From NCBI RefSeq assembly GCF_000002235.5, contig NW_022145604.1, positions 28,741,291 through 28,805,290 of the forward strand: 64,000 bases of DNA, in the 5' to 3' direction. This stretch comes from Strongylocentrotus purpuratus. Its lineage: Eukaryota; Echinodermata; Echinoidea; Camarodonta; Strongylocentrotidae. The notes beneath the pieces are model-generated. The model was given only the letters and a program-made list of their open reading frames with translations, searched no databases and was not told the origin of the DNA. Positions 11,064 through 24,150 of the stretch are shown here, one piece after another; within the stretch, counting starts at the first letter, position 1; each line of letters opens with the position of its first letter. Made by a program: the position numbers and the translations under genes.

Positions 11064-11086
11064 AAAATGGCGCCTGGATGACGTCA
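11064..11086 (+). promoter_or_regulatory. YY1-like site next to CRE
   Basis: AAAATGGCGCC fits the YY1 core AANATGGCG and is followed 4 nt later by TGACGTCA. This is among the best conserved blocks in the window and persists in almost every unit. In U21, U29 and U30 the spacer is CTAGA instead of CTGGA. Confidence 0.4.
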
Positions 11087-11266
11087 CGAAGACTTTGAGT
11101 CTTTGAAAATTCACGCAGTTCTAAGTTAGACTAAGATCTATCATCATTGAAAGATTCATAACAATGGCTTCTTTCAGTCTTGAGATATCCTGCGAACAAA
11201 TTCGAGGAAGAATAATAATAAATAAATAAATAAATAAATAATAATAAAAATCTTGACGAAATCAAA

Positions 11267-11294
11267 AGGTGATACGTCTACGTACGTATCACCT
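11267..11294 (+). repeat. 3' terminal hairpin of U6 (short-loop form)
   Basis: AGGTGATACGT/ACGTATCACCT, 11 bp stem with the 6 nt centre CTACGT, preceded by TCTTGACGAAATC. It is followed by AA and then by the CTAGA of U7, the standard unit-unit junction. Confidence 0.85.
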
Positions 11295-11296
11295 AA

Positions 11297-13337
11297 CTAG
11301 ACTTTAATTCGTCACTTAGACGAATTAGGTGATACGTATGATAGTGGTTTACATAGCGAATAATGCATTACACGATATATTATTTTGTAAAATGCTTCTC
11401 CCATTTATATGCTTCTCCCATTATGATCTATTCATATGTCAAGATTAAATTGTGTCTCCTTGATCATCATGGATCTAGGGAAGATAGATTGAAACAATAT
11501 ATGACCTTTGACCCTGTGCAGTAACCAGTTACACATTTGACTCTAATTTACATCATGAAGAACACCTTTTGACGATTTTTATCTTATTCAAAGAAATGAA
11601 AATGTAATTGATAAATGATTATCATCATTATGATAATGATGATCATGATGATCATGATCATGATCATAAGCGCGATCATGACATCTTATTGAAAAAAGAG
11701 GGTTGATTTAGATAGCATATAGTCTCAGCTACAACATACTCAAAAATCAACAAAATCCAAGCCGAAATAACGGCGATATTGCTCGCAAAAGACAGGAATG
11801 TAGAATCCAGATTTGAAAAAAAAAGTCATCTCCCATAGGGATTACACGCAAAAAGGAATGGATTAAGTGAAAATAGGGTAATAATAAAGTAAAAAGGGTT
11901 ATTTATGACATTATTTGCGAATCTACGTGTTTAAATAATCAAAGGAGATGGTACAGTGAAGGTCAAAAGGAAAAAAAAAAGGGAAAAAAAAGTGTTGGAG
12001 ACACCCGGAATCTCGAGGTTGGAAGTCAAGTGCGTTACCGATATACCAAAACATCTGCCATAGCGATTAATTACACGTAAACGGGAAATGGAATTCAGAA
12101 ATCCTACTTTGCAAGTGAAATATGAGCATAATCCCGGCATCCGATCGAAATATAAAAGGCACACGTGTGATAGCTTATTGTCTCAGCTACAACATATTCG
12201 AAGCTCAGCGAAAACAAAGCTAAAATATGGGAGATTTCGCTCGCAAAAGACAGGAGTGTAGAATCCAGTTTTGAGAAAAAGTCATGTCCCATAGAGAATA
12301 CACGCAAAATGTGAAAAATTGACATGCCTCCTTTAATCGCAAAAGTACGCCTTGATGCCTTAGTCAAAATGAAAAATTGTGGCAACTATACTTGTAGCAA
12401 ATTGTCTCAGCTAGAACATATCAAAATTTAAAAGAAAATTGATCAATATTTACAGAGATACAATTAATTTTCCAAAAATATGCTGACGTCATAATATGCA
12501 AATTGAAATTTTGAATTTGGAGGCCATTATGATGACATCATGAGTTAATTGAGGGTCAAATGAGACATGAAATCATATCTCCAACTCATAATCTATCTAA
12601 ATATGAAAACATATTGGGAGTTCCCATCCATTCTGAACAGTTACAATGAATTTTGTATAGGCATGTTTTTGTCAATGTATGGTGGATAAAGATAACGCAG
12701 ATCTGCGCGTGCTGTCAACTTTGACGGACGCTCATTGCGTTATTAAAAGGTGAACAAGTTATCAAAATGCTTGGAAAAATGTATCAAATATAATGACAGA
12801 AAAAATTCGGCGATTCTATATTGCAAAATGCCAGTACGCGCGAAAATGCGCGCGCATGCGCGTGTGCGTAATTTTTTTATCAAATGCTCCATATGGCCTG
12901 AAACGGATGTAAAAAAAAATTGGGATGATTTGGAGCATTTTAATTTTTTTCGCGCGCGTAAACGCGCGGACATAAGCGTACGCGCATTTTTGCGCGCATT
13001 TATTGACTTGAAATTGACCGGACGGATATTGAGTTTAATCATGATAAATATGAATGAAAAATGGCTTTCCTTTATGAAGATATGATCATAAGTTGATTTT
13101 CACAAAATGGCGCCTGGATGACGTCACGATGACCTTGACTGTCTGAAAAGTCACACAGTTCTAAGTTAGACTAAGATCTATCATCATGGCAAGTTTCATG
13201 ATAATGGCTTTATTCAGTCTTGAGATATCCTGCGAACAAATTCGAGGAAGAATAATAATAAATAAATAAATAAATAAATAAATAATAAAAATCTTGACGA
13301 AATCAAAAGGTGATACGTCTACGTACGTATCACCTAA
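11297..13337 (+). mobile_element. U7: type A unit with deleted tRNA-like B box
   Basis: The 5' part shares private variants with U15 (ATAGTGGTTTACATAGCG). The body from ~12085 is nearly identical to U1 and U15. The three differ mainly in their 3' tails: one hairpin here (13308-13335), three in U1 and none in U15. Confidence 0.8.
11997..12058 (-). pseudogene. tRNA-like pseudogene, B box deleted
   Basis: Relative to the other copies about 12 bp are missing from the T arm, removing the GGTTCGA core; the acceptor also has CATCTGC for CATCTCC. It is the only copy here with an internal deletion and should be unable to recruit TFIIIC normally. Confidence 0.6.
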
Positions 13338-15490
13338 CTAGACTTTAATTCGTCACTTAGACGAATTAGGTGATACGTATGATAATGGTCTACATAACGA
13401 ATAATGCATTACACGATATATTATTTTGTAAAATGCTTTTCCCATTCATATGCTTCTCCCATTATGATCTATTCATATGTCAAGATTAAATTGTGTCTCC
13501 TTGATCATCATGGATCTAGGGAAGATAGATTGAAACAATATATGACCTTTGACCCTGTGCAGTAACCAGTTACACATTTGACTCTAATTTACATCATGAA
13601 GAACACCTTTTGACGATTTTTATCTTATTCAAAGAAATGAAAATGTAATTGATAAATGATTATCATCATTATGATTATGATGATCATGATGATCATGATC
13701 ATGAGCGCGATCATGACATCTTATTGAAAAAAATGAGGGTTGATTTAGATAGCATATAGTCTCAGCTACAACATATTCAAAAATCAACAAAATCCAAGCA
13801 GAAATAACGGCGATATTGCTCGCAAAAGACAGGAATGTAGACTCCAGATTTGAGAAAAAGTCATTTCCCATAGGGATTACACCCAGAAATTAATGGATTA
13901 AGTGAAAATAGGGTAATAATAAAGTAAAAAGGGTTATTTATGACATTATTTGCGAATCTACGTGTTTAAACAATCAAAGGAGATGGTACAGTGAAGGTCA
14001 AAAGGAAAAAAAAGTGGAGCAAAAAATTGTTTGAGACACCCGGACTCGAACCAGGGATCTCGAGGTTGGAAGTCAAGTGCGTTACCGATATACCAAAACA
14101 TCTCCCATAGCGATTACACGTAAACGGGAAATGGAATTCAGAAATCCTACGTTGCAAGTGAAATATCAGCATGATCCCGGCATCTAATCGAAAAAATAAA
14201 GGGCACACTTGTGATAGCTCATTGTCTCAGCTACAACATATCCGAAGCTCAGCGAAAACGAAGCTAAAACAACGGAGATTTTGCTCGCGAAAGACAGGAG
14301 TGTAGAATCCAGTTTTGAGAAAAAGTCATGTCCCATAGAGAATACACGCAAAATGCGAAAAATTGACATGCCTCCTTTAATCGCAAAAATACACCATGAT
14401 ACTTTTGTCAAAAATAAAAATTGTGAATACTACATTTGTAGAAAATTGTCTCAGCTAGAACATATCAAAATTAAAAAGAAAATTGATCCATATTTACAGA
14501 GATACAATCAATTTTCCAAAAATATGCTGACGTCATAATATGCAAATTGAAATTTTGAGTTTGAAGGCCATTATGATGACGTCATGAGTTAATTGAGGAT
14601 AAAATGAGACATGAAATCATATCTGCAACTCATAATCTATCCAAATATGAAAAAATATTAGGAGTTTCTATCTATCCTAAAGAGTTACAATGAATTTTAT
14701 ATAGGCATGTTTTTGCCCATGTATTGTGGATAAAGATAACGCAAATCCGCGCGTGCTGTCAACTTTGACGGACGCTCATTGCGTTAATAAAAGGTGAACA
14801 AATTATCAAAATGCTTGGAAAAATGTACCGAATATGATGACAGAAAAAAATCGGCGATTCTATGTTGCAAAATGCCAGTACGCGCGAAAACGCGCGCGCA
14901 TGCGCGTGTGCGTAATTTTTTTTAAAATGCTCCATATGACCTGAAACGTATGCAAAAAAAATTTAAGACGATTTTGAGCAATTTAAAATTTTACGCGCGC
15001 GTTAACGCGCGCACAAACGCGTACGCGCATTTTTGCGTGCATTTATTGACCTGAAATTGACCGGTCGGATATTGATCTTAATCATGATAAATATGAATGA
15101 AAAATTACTATCCGTTATGAAGATATGATCATTAGTTGATTTTCACAAAATGGCGCCTGGATGACGTCACGATGACTTTGAGTCTTTGAAAAGTCACGCA
15201 GTTCTAAGTTAGACTAAGATCTATCATCATTGAAAGTTTCATGACAATGGCTTTATTCAGTCTTGAGATATCCTGCGAACAAATTCGAGGAAGAATAATA
15301 AAAATAAATAATAAAGAAAAATCTTGACGAAATCAAAAGGTGATACGTTGACTTCGTTACGTATCACCTAATAAATAAAAATCTTGACGAAATCAATAGG
15401 TGATACGTAGACTTCGTTACGTATCACCTAATAAAGAAAATCTTGACGAAATCAAAAGGTGATACGTAGACTTCGTTACGTATCACCTAA
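13338..15490 (+). mobile_element. U8: type A unit with triple 3' hairpins
   Basis: Standard 5' half and a tRNA-like gene. The 3' part after ~14930 switches to a variant (TTTACGCGCGCGTTAACGCG) close to type B, so the unit is a mosaic. Hairpins lie at 15338-15369, 15398-15429 and 15457-15488, followed directly by the type B unit U9. U8-U9 parallels U1-U2 and U11-U12. Confidence 0.75.
14032..14105 (-). tRNA. tRNA-like gene in U8
   Basis: 74 bp, with intact A box, B box and T stem. The final acceptor base is changed (the pair at 1-72 is lost). The flank on the 3' side is AAACAATTTTTTGC, still a T-run terminator. Confidence 0.4.
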
Positions 15491-16681
15491 TGATTCCGTC
15501 AAAATTTGCAATTTCAACTTTCGATTGAAAATTCCGACATGATCCCAACCTCCGATGAAAAAACAAAGTACACCGTTTTTATAGCCCATGGTCTCAGCTA
15601 TAACATACCCCAATTTGGGAGAAAACAGAGCACACATAAGATAGATAGTGCTCATAGATGAATGCCATGTAGATTCATGATGTGAACGAAATTCACCTTC
15701 CATAGACATAACACGCAAATGACGAAAATTCTGACATGTGGCCTTTAATTGAATTTTGTACTATGATGACCTCATTAAAATGAAACTTAGTGAAAAGTGA
15801 TCTTGTAGAGAATTGCCTTATCTACAACATATCGACATTTCAAAGAGAATCGATGAATATTGAGAGAAATACACTACATTTTCCATAAATACAATGACGT
15901 CATAATATGCAATTTTGTATTTTTGACTTCCAAGGCCATTATGATGACGTTAAGATGTACTTAATGGCCAAATGAGATATGAAATCATACCTCCGACTCA
16001 TACTCTATCTAAATATGAAAAAAAAATTGGCAATCCCTATTCATCCCAATGGACTTTTTATAGGCATGTTTTTGCCCATATATGCAATGTATTACAAAAA
16101 TCGCGCGTACGGACGGTTATCTTGAACGGACGCTCATTCCGTTTTTAATAGTGATAAAGAGCTAAACATGGTATCAAATTTTCCGGAAAAATATGAGGAA
16201 TATTCGGTCAAAAGCTTTTGCGGAGAAATTATTTTTCGTTCGGCCGTGACGAACGAAAACGTCCAAAAATGCGTGTTTTGCGTGATTTTTTATGAAATGC
16301 TTATAATGGCCTGAAACGTATGCAAAAAAAATTTAAGACGATTTTGAGCAATTTAAAATTTTACGCGCGCATTAACGCGCGCGCCTACGCGTACGCGCAT
16401 TTTTGCGCGCATTTATTGACCTCAAATTGACCCGACGGATATTGATCTTATTCATGATAAATATGAATGAAAAATAACTTTCCGTTATGAAGATATGATC
16501 ACTAGTTGATTTTCACAAAATGGCGCCTGGATGACGTCACGATAACTTTGAGTCTTTGAAAAGTCACGCAGTTCTAAGTTAGACTAAGATCTATCATCAT
16601 TGAAAGATTCATGACAATGGCTTTATTCAGTCTTGAGATATCCTGCGAACAAATTCGAGGAAGAATAAAAAGAAATAATAA
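15491..16681 (+). mobile_element. U9: type B unit, no 3' hairpin
   Basis: Starts with TGATTCCGTC as U2 does and carries the TTTTCGTTCG hairpin. It stops in GAATAAAAAGAAATAATA, after which U10 starts with CTAGACTTT. No hairpin module is present. Confidence 0.75.
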
Positions 16682-18778
16682 CTAGACTTTAATTCGTCAC
16701 TTAGACGAATTAGGTGATACGTATGATAATGGTCTACATAACGAATAATGCATTACACGATATATTATTTTGTAAAATGCTTCTCCCATTCATATGCTTC
16801 TCCCATTATGATCTATTCATATGTCAAGATTAGATTGTGTCTCCTTGATCATCATGGATCTAGGAAAGATAGATTGAAACAATATATGACCTTTGACCCT
16901 GTGCAGTAACCAGTTACACATTTGACTCTAATTTACATCATGAAGAACACCTTTTGACGATTTTATCTTATTCAAAGAAATGAAAATGTAATTGATAAAT
17001 GATTATCATCATTATGATAATGATGATCATGATCATGATCATGAGCGCGATCATGACATCTTATTGAAAAAAATGAGGGTTTATTTAGATAGCATATAGT
17101 CTCAGCTACAACATACTCAAAAATCAACAAAATCCAAGCAGAAATAACGGCGATATTGCTCGCAAAAGACAGGAATGTAGACTCCAGATTTGAGAAAAAG
17201 TCATTTCCCATAGGGATTACACCCAAAAATTAATGGATTAAGTGAAAATAGGGTAATAATAAAGTAAAAAGGGTTATTTATGACATCATTTGCGAATCTA
17301 CGTGTTTAAACAATCAAAGGAGATGGTACAGTGAAGGTCAAAAGGAAAAAAAGTGGAGCAAAAAATTGTTTGAGACACCCGGACTCGAACCAGGGATCTC
17401 GAGGTTGGAAGTCAAGTGCGTTACCGATATACCAAAACATCTCCCATAGCGATTACACGTAAACGGGAAATGGAATTCAGAAATCCTACTTTGCAAGTGA
17501 AATATCAGCATGATCCCGGCATCTAATCGAAAAATAAAGGGCACAATCGTGATAGCTCATTGTCTCAGCTACAACATATCCGAAGCTCAGCGAAAACGAA
17601 GCTATAACAACGGAGATTTTGCTCGCGAAAGACAGGATTGTAGAATCCAGTTTTGAGAAAAAGTCATGTCCCATAGAGAATACACGTAAAATGTGAAAAA
17701 TTGACATGCCTTCTTTAATTGCAAAAATACGCCATGATGCCTTTGTCAAAATGGAAAATTGTGGATTATTTATTTGTAGAAAATTGTCTCAGGTAGAACA
17801 TATCAAAATTTAAAAGAAAATCAATCAATATTTACAGAGATACAATCAATTTTCCAAAATTATGCTGACGTCATAATATGCAAATTGAAATTTTGAGTTT
17901 GGAGGCCATTATGATGACGTTATGAGTTAATTGAGGGTCAAATGAGACATGAAATCATATCTCCAACTTATAACCTATCTAAATATGAAAAAATATTGGG
18001 AGTTTCTATCTATTCTGAAGAGTTACAAAGAATTTTGTATAGACATGTTTTTGCTCATGTATTGTGGATAAAGATAACGCAGGTCCGCGCGCGCTGTCAA
18101 CTTTGACGGACGCTCATTGCGTTATTAAAAGGTGAACAAGTTATCAAAATGCTTGGAAAGATGTACCAAATATGATGATAGAGAACATTCGGCGATTCTA
18201 TGTTGCAAAATGCTAGTACGCGCAAAAAACGCGCGCGCATGCGCGTTTGCGTGATTTTTTGTCAAATGCTCCATATGGCCTGAAACGTATGCAAAAAAAA
18301 TTTGGGATGATTTGGAGCATTTTAATTTTTTTCGCGCGCGTAAACGCGCGTACGAACGCGCACGCGCGCATTTGCGCACGTTTATTGATCTGAAATTGAC
18401 CGGATGGATATTGATCTTCTTCCTGATAAATATGAATGAAAAATTCCTTTCCGTTATGAAGATATGATCATAAGTTTATTTTCACAAAATGGCGCCTGGA
18501 TGACGTCACGATAATTTTGAGTCTTTGAAAAGTCACGCAGTTCTAAGTTAGACTAAGATCTATCATCATGGCAAGTTTCATGATAATGGCTTTATTCAGT
18601 CTTGAGATATCCTGCGAACAAATTCGAGGAAGAATAATAATAAATAAATAAATAAATAAATAAATAATAAAAATCTTGACGAAATCAAAAGGTGATACGT
18701 CTACGTACGTATCACCTAATAAAGAAAATCTTGACGTTATCAAAAGGTGATACGTAGACTTCGTTACGTATCACCTAA
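16682..18778 (+). mobile_element. U10: type A unit with two 3' hairpins
   Basis: Complete unit. The second half (from ~17690) is nearly identical to that of U16 (31420-32400), including TCTTCTTCCTGATAAATA. Two hairpin modules with different loops lie at 18690-18717 (CTACGT) and 18745-18776 (AGACTTCGTT); the second is preceded by a changed TTGACGTTATC. Confidence 0.8.
17371..17444 (-). tRNA. tRNA-like gene in U10
   Basis: 74 bp, same form as in U8 with the terminal acceptor base changed. A and B boxes and the downstream T-run are intact. Confidence 0.4.
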
Positions 18779-20969
18779 CTAGACTTTAATTCGTCACTTA
18801 GACGAATTAGGTGATACGTATGATAATGGTCTACATAACGAATAATGCATTACACGATATATTATTTTGTAAAATGCTTCTCCCATTCATATGCTTCTCC
18901 CATTATGATCTATTCATATGTCAAGATTAAATTGTGTCTCCTTGATCATCATGGATCTAGGGAAGATAGATTGAAACAATATATGACCTTTGACCCTGTG
19001 CAGTAACCAGTTACACATTTGACTCTAATTTACATCATGAAGAACACTTTTTGACGATTTTTATCTTATTCAAAGAAATGAAAATGTAATTGATAAATGA
19101 TTATCATCATTATGATAATGATGATCATGATGATCATGATCATGATCATAAGCGCGATCATGACATCTTATTGAAAAAAAAGAGGGTTGATTTAGATAGC
19201 ATATAGTCTCAGCTACAACATACTCAAAAATCAACAAAATCCAAGCCGAAATAACGGCGATATTGCTCGCAAAAGACAGGAATGTAGACTCCAGATTTGA
19301 GAAAAAGTCATCTCCCATAGGGATTACACGCAAAAAGTAATGGATTAAGTGAAAATAGGGTAATAATAAAGTAAAAAGGGTTATTTATGACATTATTTGC
19401 GAATCTACGTGTTTAAATAATCAAAGGAGATGGTACAGTGAAAGGTCAACAAGAAAAAAAAAGTTAAGAAAAAAATTGTTGGAGAAACCCGGACTCGAAC
19501 CCGGGATCTTAAGGTCGGAAGTCAAGTGCGTTACCGATATACCAAAACAACTCCCATAGCGATTACACGTAAACGGAAAATGAAATTCTCTAATCCCACT
19601 TTGCAAGTAAAATATGAGCATGATCCCGGCATATGATCGAAAAATGAAGTACATATTGGATATAGCTCATTGTCTCAGCTAAAACATATCCGAAGCTCAG
19701 CGAAAACAAAGCTAAAACAACGGAGATTTTGCTCGCGAAAGACAGGAGTGTAGAATCCAGTTTTGAGAAAAAGTCATGTCCCATAGAGAATACACGCAAA
19801 ATGCGAAAAATTGACATGCCTCCTTTAATCGCAAAAATACGCCATGATAACTTTGTCAAACTGGAAAGGTGTGAACATTACATTTGTAGAAAATTGTCTC
19901 AGCTAGAACATATCAAAATTAAAAAGAAAATTGATATATATTTACAGAGATACAATCAATTTTCCAAAAATATGCTGACGTCATAATATGCAAATTGAAA
20001 TTTTGAGTTTGGAGGCCATTATGATGACGTCATGAGTTAATTGAGGATCAAATGAGACATGAAATCATATTTCCATTTCATAATCTATCCAAATATGAAA
20101 AAAATATTAGGAGTTTCTACCTATTCTAAAGAGTTACAATGAATTTTATATAGGCATGTTTTTGCCCATGTATTGTGGATAAAGATAACGCAAATCCGCG
20201 CGTGCTGTCAACTTTGACGGACGCTCATTGCGTTAATAAAAGGTGAACAAATTATAAAAATGCTTGGAAAAATGTGACAAAAATGATGACAGAGAAAATT
20301 TGGTGATTTTATGTTGCAAAATGCCAGTACGCGCGGAAACGCGCACGCATGCGCGTGTGCACGATTTTTTTGCGAAATGCTTTAAATGGCCTGAAACGTA
20401 TGCAAAAAAAATTTAAGACGATTTAGAGCATTTTAAATTTTTGCGCGCGTATTTACGCGCGCACGAACGCGTACGCGCGGGTTTACGCACGTTTATTGAC
20501 CTAAAATTGACCGGACGGATATTGATCTTAACCATGATAAATATGAATGAAAAATTACTATCCGTTATGAAGATATGATCATTAGTTGATTTTCACAAAA
20601 TGGCGCCTGGATGACGTCACGATGATTTTGAGTCTTTGAAAAGTCACGCAGTTCTAAGTTAGACTAAGATCTATCATCATTGAAAGATTCATAACAATGG
20701 CTTCATTCAGTCTTGAGATATCCTGCGAACAAATTTGAGGAAGAATAATAAATTAAAAAAAAAAATAAAAATCTTGACAAAATCAATAGGTGATACGTAG
20801 ACTTCGTTACGTGTCACCTAATAAAGAAAATCTTGACGAAATCAAAAGGTGATACGTAGACTTCGTTACGTATCACCTAATAATAAAAATCTTGACGAAA
20901 TCAAAAGGTGATACGTAGACTTCGTTACGTATCACCTAATGATACGTATACTTTGTACGCATCACCTAA
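18779..20969 (+). mobile_element. U11: type A unit with four 3' hairpin modules
   Basis: Complete 5' end, GATCATGATC microsatellite, and a tRNA-like gene of a slightly different lineage. The tail holds hairpins at 20788-20819 (one mismatch, GTGTCACC), 20847-20878 and 20906-20937, and a decayed fourth at 20941-20966. Type B unit U12 follows. Confidence 0.8.
19481..19554 (-). tRNA. tRNA-like gene in U11, variant anticodon arm
   Basis: 74 bp. The anticodon arm is TTGAC TTCCGAC CTTAA and the T stem is CCGGG/CCGGG with one mismatch. Compared with U3 the anticodon triplet in the better-pairing register would be CCG rather than CCA. The acceptor stem has two mismatches. Variation at the anticodon argues against a conserved decoding role. 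Confidence 0.35.
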
Positions 20970-22220
20970 TGATTCCTTCAAAATTTGCAATTTCAACTTT
21001 CGATTGAAAATTTCGATATGATCCCAACATCTGATCGAAAAACAAAGTACACCGTTTTTATAGCCCATGGTCTCAGCTATAACATACCCCAATTTGGGAG
21101 AAAACAGAGCACACATAAGATAGATAGTGCTCATAGATGAATGCCATGTAGATTCATGATGTGAACGAAATTCACCTTCCATAGACATAACACGCAAATG
21201 ACGAAAATTCTGACATGTGGCCTTTAATTGAATTTTGTACTATGATGACCTCATTAAAATGAAACTTAGTGAAAAGTGATCTTGTAGAGAATTGCCTTAT
21301 GTACAACATATCGACATTTCAAAGAGAATCGATGAATATTGAGAGAAATACACTACATTTTCCATAAATACAATGACGTCATAATATGCAATTTTGTATT
21401 TTTGACTTCCAAGGCCATTATGATGACGTTAAGATGTACTTAATGGCCAAATGAGATATGAAATCATACCTCCGACTCATACTCTATCTAAATATGAAAA
21501 AAAAATTGGCAATCCCTATTCATCCCAATGGACTTTTTATAGGCATGTTTTTGCCCATATATGCAATGTATTACAAAAATCGCGCGTACGGACGGTTATC
21601 TTGAACGGACGCTCATTCCGTTTTTAATAGTGATAAAGAGCTAAACATGGTATCAAATTTTCCGGAAAAATATGAGGAATATTCGGTCAAAAGCTTTTGC
21701 GGAGAAATTATTTTTCGTTCGGCCGTGACGAACGAAAACGTCCAAAAATGCGTGTTTTGCGTGATTTTTTTATGAAATGCTTATAATGGCCTGAAACGTA
21801 TGCAAAAAAAAATTAAGACGATTTTGAGCAATTTCAAATTTTACGCGCGCATTAACGCGCGCGCCTACGCGTACGCGCATTTTTGCGCGCATTTATTGAC
21901 CTCAAATTGACCCGACGGATATTGATCTTATTCATGATAAATATGAATGAAAAATAACTTTCCGTTATGAAGATATGATCACTAGTTGATTTTCACAAAA
22001 TGGCGCCTGGATGACGTCACGATAACTTTGAGTCTTTGAAAAGTCACGCAGTTCTAAGTTAGACTAAGATCTATCATCATTGAAAGATTCATGACAATGG
22101 CTTTATTCAGTCTTGAGATATCCTGCGAACAAATTCGAGGAAGAATAAAAAGAAATAATAATAAAGAAAATCTTGACGAAATCAAAAGGTGATACGTAGA
22201 CTTCGTTACGTATCACCTAA
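20970..22220 (+). mobile_element. U12: type B unit
   Basis: Same start point as U2 and U9, the same TTTTCGTTCG hairpin, and a body nearly identical to U9. One 3' hairpin is at 22187-22218, then CTAGA of U13. Confidence 0.75.
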
Positions 22221-22905
22221 CTAGACTTTAATTCGTCACTTAGACGAATTAGATACGTATGATAATGGTTTACATAACGAATAATGCATTACACGATATA
22301 TTATTTTGCTTCTCCCATTCATATGCTTCTCCCATTATGATCTATTCATATGTCAAGATTAAATTGTGTCTCCTTGATCATCATGGATCTAGGGAAGATA
22401 GATTGAAACAATATATGACCTTTGACCCTGTGCAGTAACCAGTTACACATTTGACTCTAATTTACATCATGAAGAACACCTTTTGACGATTTTATCTTAT
22501 TCAAAGAAATGAAAATGTAATTGATAAATGATTAGCATCATTATGATAATGATGATCGTGATGATCATGATCATGATCATGAGCGCGATCATGACATCTT
22601 ATTGAAAAAATGAGGGTTGATTTAGATAGCATATAATCTCAGCTACAACATACTCGAAAAATCAACAAAATCCAAGCCGAAATAACGGCGATATTGCTCG
22701 CAAAAGACAGGAATGTAGACTCCAGATTTGAGAAAAAGTCATTTCCCATAGGGATTACACGCAAAAAGTAATGGATTAAGTGAAAATAGGGTAATAATAA
22801 AGTAAAAAGGGTTATTTATGACATTATTTGCGAATCTACGTGTTTAAATAATCAAAGGAGATGGTACAGTGAAGGTCAAAAGGAAAAAAAAGTGAAAAAA
22901 GTGTT

Positions 22906-22979
22906 GGAGACACCCGGACTCGAACCAGGGATCTCGAGGTTGGAAGTCAAGTGCGTTACCTATATACCAAAACATCTCC
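22906..22979 (-). tRNA. tRNA-like gene in U13
   Basis: 74 bp, identical to U3 except for the D loop (ATATAGGTAAC instead of ATATCGGTAAC), which alters the conserved loop G-G neighbourhood. A T-run lies downstream. Confidence 0.4.
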
Positions 22980-23115
22980 CATAGCGATTACACGTAAACG
23001 GGAAATGGAATTCAGAAATCCTACTTTGCAAGTGAAATATGAGCATGATTCCGACATCTAATCGAAAAATAAAGGACACACTTTTGTTAGCTTATTGTCT
23101 CAGCTACAACATATC

Positions 23116-23118
23116 TAA
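23116..23118 (+). repeat. Target site duplication TAA (left)
   Basis: TAA precedes TGCTAGGAG; the matching copy is at 25445-25447. Sister units have a single site here. Confidence 0.85.
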
Positions 23119-23148
23119 TGCTAGGAGTCCACTGGGCCGGCGCCAGTT
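23119..23148 (+). repeat. Left terminal inverted repeat, 30 bp
   Basis: Begins TGCTAGGAGTCCACTGGG and is the perfect reverse complement of 25415-25444. Confidence 0.9.
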
Positions 23149-23595
23149 CGCGCCAGTTTGCGCCAATGCAATTTACTGTGGCGCCTAGTGTCGCCAATAA
23201 GGTACCTAGTGGCGTGTAGTGGCTCAAACTGCCTCCCAACTGGCTCGTGGTGGCCCGTAACGGCACCAAATTTGAATGTGGCGGCAAGAAAATTTCAAAA
23301 TGTTTGAAATTTTCGTCGCGCCACTTGCATCGAGCAATCAGCGCCAAGTGTCCGCCAAGTGGCACCAAATGGCGCGAACATATCGCCCTTTGGCGCAAAC
23401 AATCCGCCTATTGGAATCCACTGGAATGTAATGGCGCGCGCCAAGTTGCGCCAATGAGATTTCGCGCCACACGGCGCCACTTGGCGCCAAGGGGCACCTT
23501 ATTTGCGCCACTAAGCGAGCCAAACGGCACCCGATTGGTGACTACTTCGCGCCAACTGCCACCTGATTGCCCGCCATTCGGCGCCACTAGCCACC
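23149..23595. repeat. GC-rich sub-terminal repeat zone (left)
   Basis: Dense degenerate copies of GCGCCA/TGGCGC at short irregular spacing. The same vocabulary, mostly inverted, fills 25085-25414. Such sub-terminal clusters often serve as transposase or Myb-partner binding sites; here that is inference. The open frames crossing the zone on both strands are by-products of the repeats. Confidence 0.65.
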
Positions 23596-23603
23596 TATAA
23601 AAG
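23596..23603 (+). promoter_or_regulatory. TATA box inside the Harbinger-like element
   Basis: TATAAAAG lies exactly where the GC-rich terminal zone passes into the AT-rich interior, pointing inward. A promoter is plausible, but no convincing gene follows on the + strand. Confidence 0.4.
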
Positions 23604-23849
23604 CAGGGCGGCATCGCAGGACTTTCTCCTAAGCTTTTGGTGGAAATTTTACCTATTATATTTCTATATCAATACAATATTAGTTTTATTAGTAGTTCTA
23701 TATCAATACAATATTAATATTATCATAATTCAATATAAAGTTTCTACAACAGGGTGAAATTAAATTAAATAGAAGGAACAACTTTTGAGAGCTGACACTC
23801 TTTCTAAGGGACCTCCTTTTTGTTTTGCCTTGGGGTGACCTCTTCCTTT

Positions 23850-23871
23850 AAAAAAAAAAAAAAAAAAAAAA
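23850..23871 (+). repeat. Poly-A run
   Basis: About 22 consecutive A residues within the element interior. No duplicated flank is seen, so it is not taken as a separate retro-insertion. Confidence 0.7.
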
Positions 23872-24147
23872 ATCATATTTCGATAAACAATATAATACTG
23901 TAATAGAATCATAGTAATCGTAATCACTGCCTTCAACACTGGTCGTATTAGATAATAACTAATTATAGCTTATGGGAGCGGGTATTCTTTTCGAAGGTAC
24001 TTCTCTGTTTTGGGTTTTGGGTACATTGCCTACATATTTATGTTTCTATATCGATATTGTAGTAATATCATCGAAATAGATACTACTGGTTCATATCAAG
24101 ATAATGACGAGGATAAGCTTTTGAGAACTGATATTCTGTACATGGGT

Positions 24148-24150
<3 letters not shown>

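Larger units (their letters stand above)
9258..11296 (+). mobile_element. U6: full-length type A unit
   Basis: Complete order of blocks. TGACGTCA occurs at 10444-10451, 10493-10500 and 11079-11086. The octamer ATGCAAAT is at 10456-10463, AAAATGGCGCC at 11064-11074, an (AAAT)n tail near 11218-11247, and a short-loop hairpin at 11267-11294. It is close to U3, U24 and U25. Confidence 0.8.

Noticed and set aside
23247..23600. 117-codon frame in the Harbinger-like left end
   Set aside because: Overlaps several other frames in the GGCGCCA repeat zone; low-complexity by-product.
23850..23871. Poly-A run as the tail of a retro-insertion
   Set aside because: No target duplication and no recognisable retro-sequence upstream; treated as an A-homopolymer in the Harbinger-like core.
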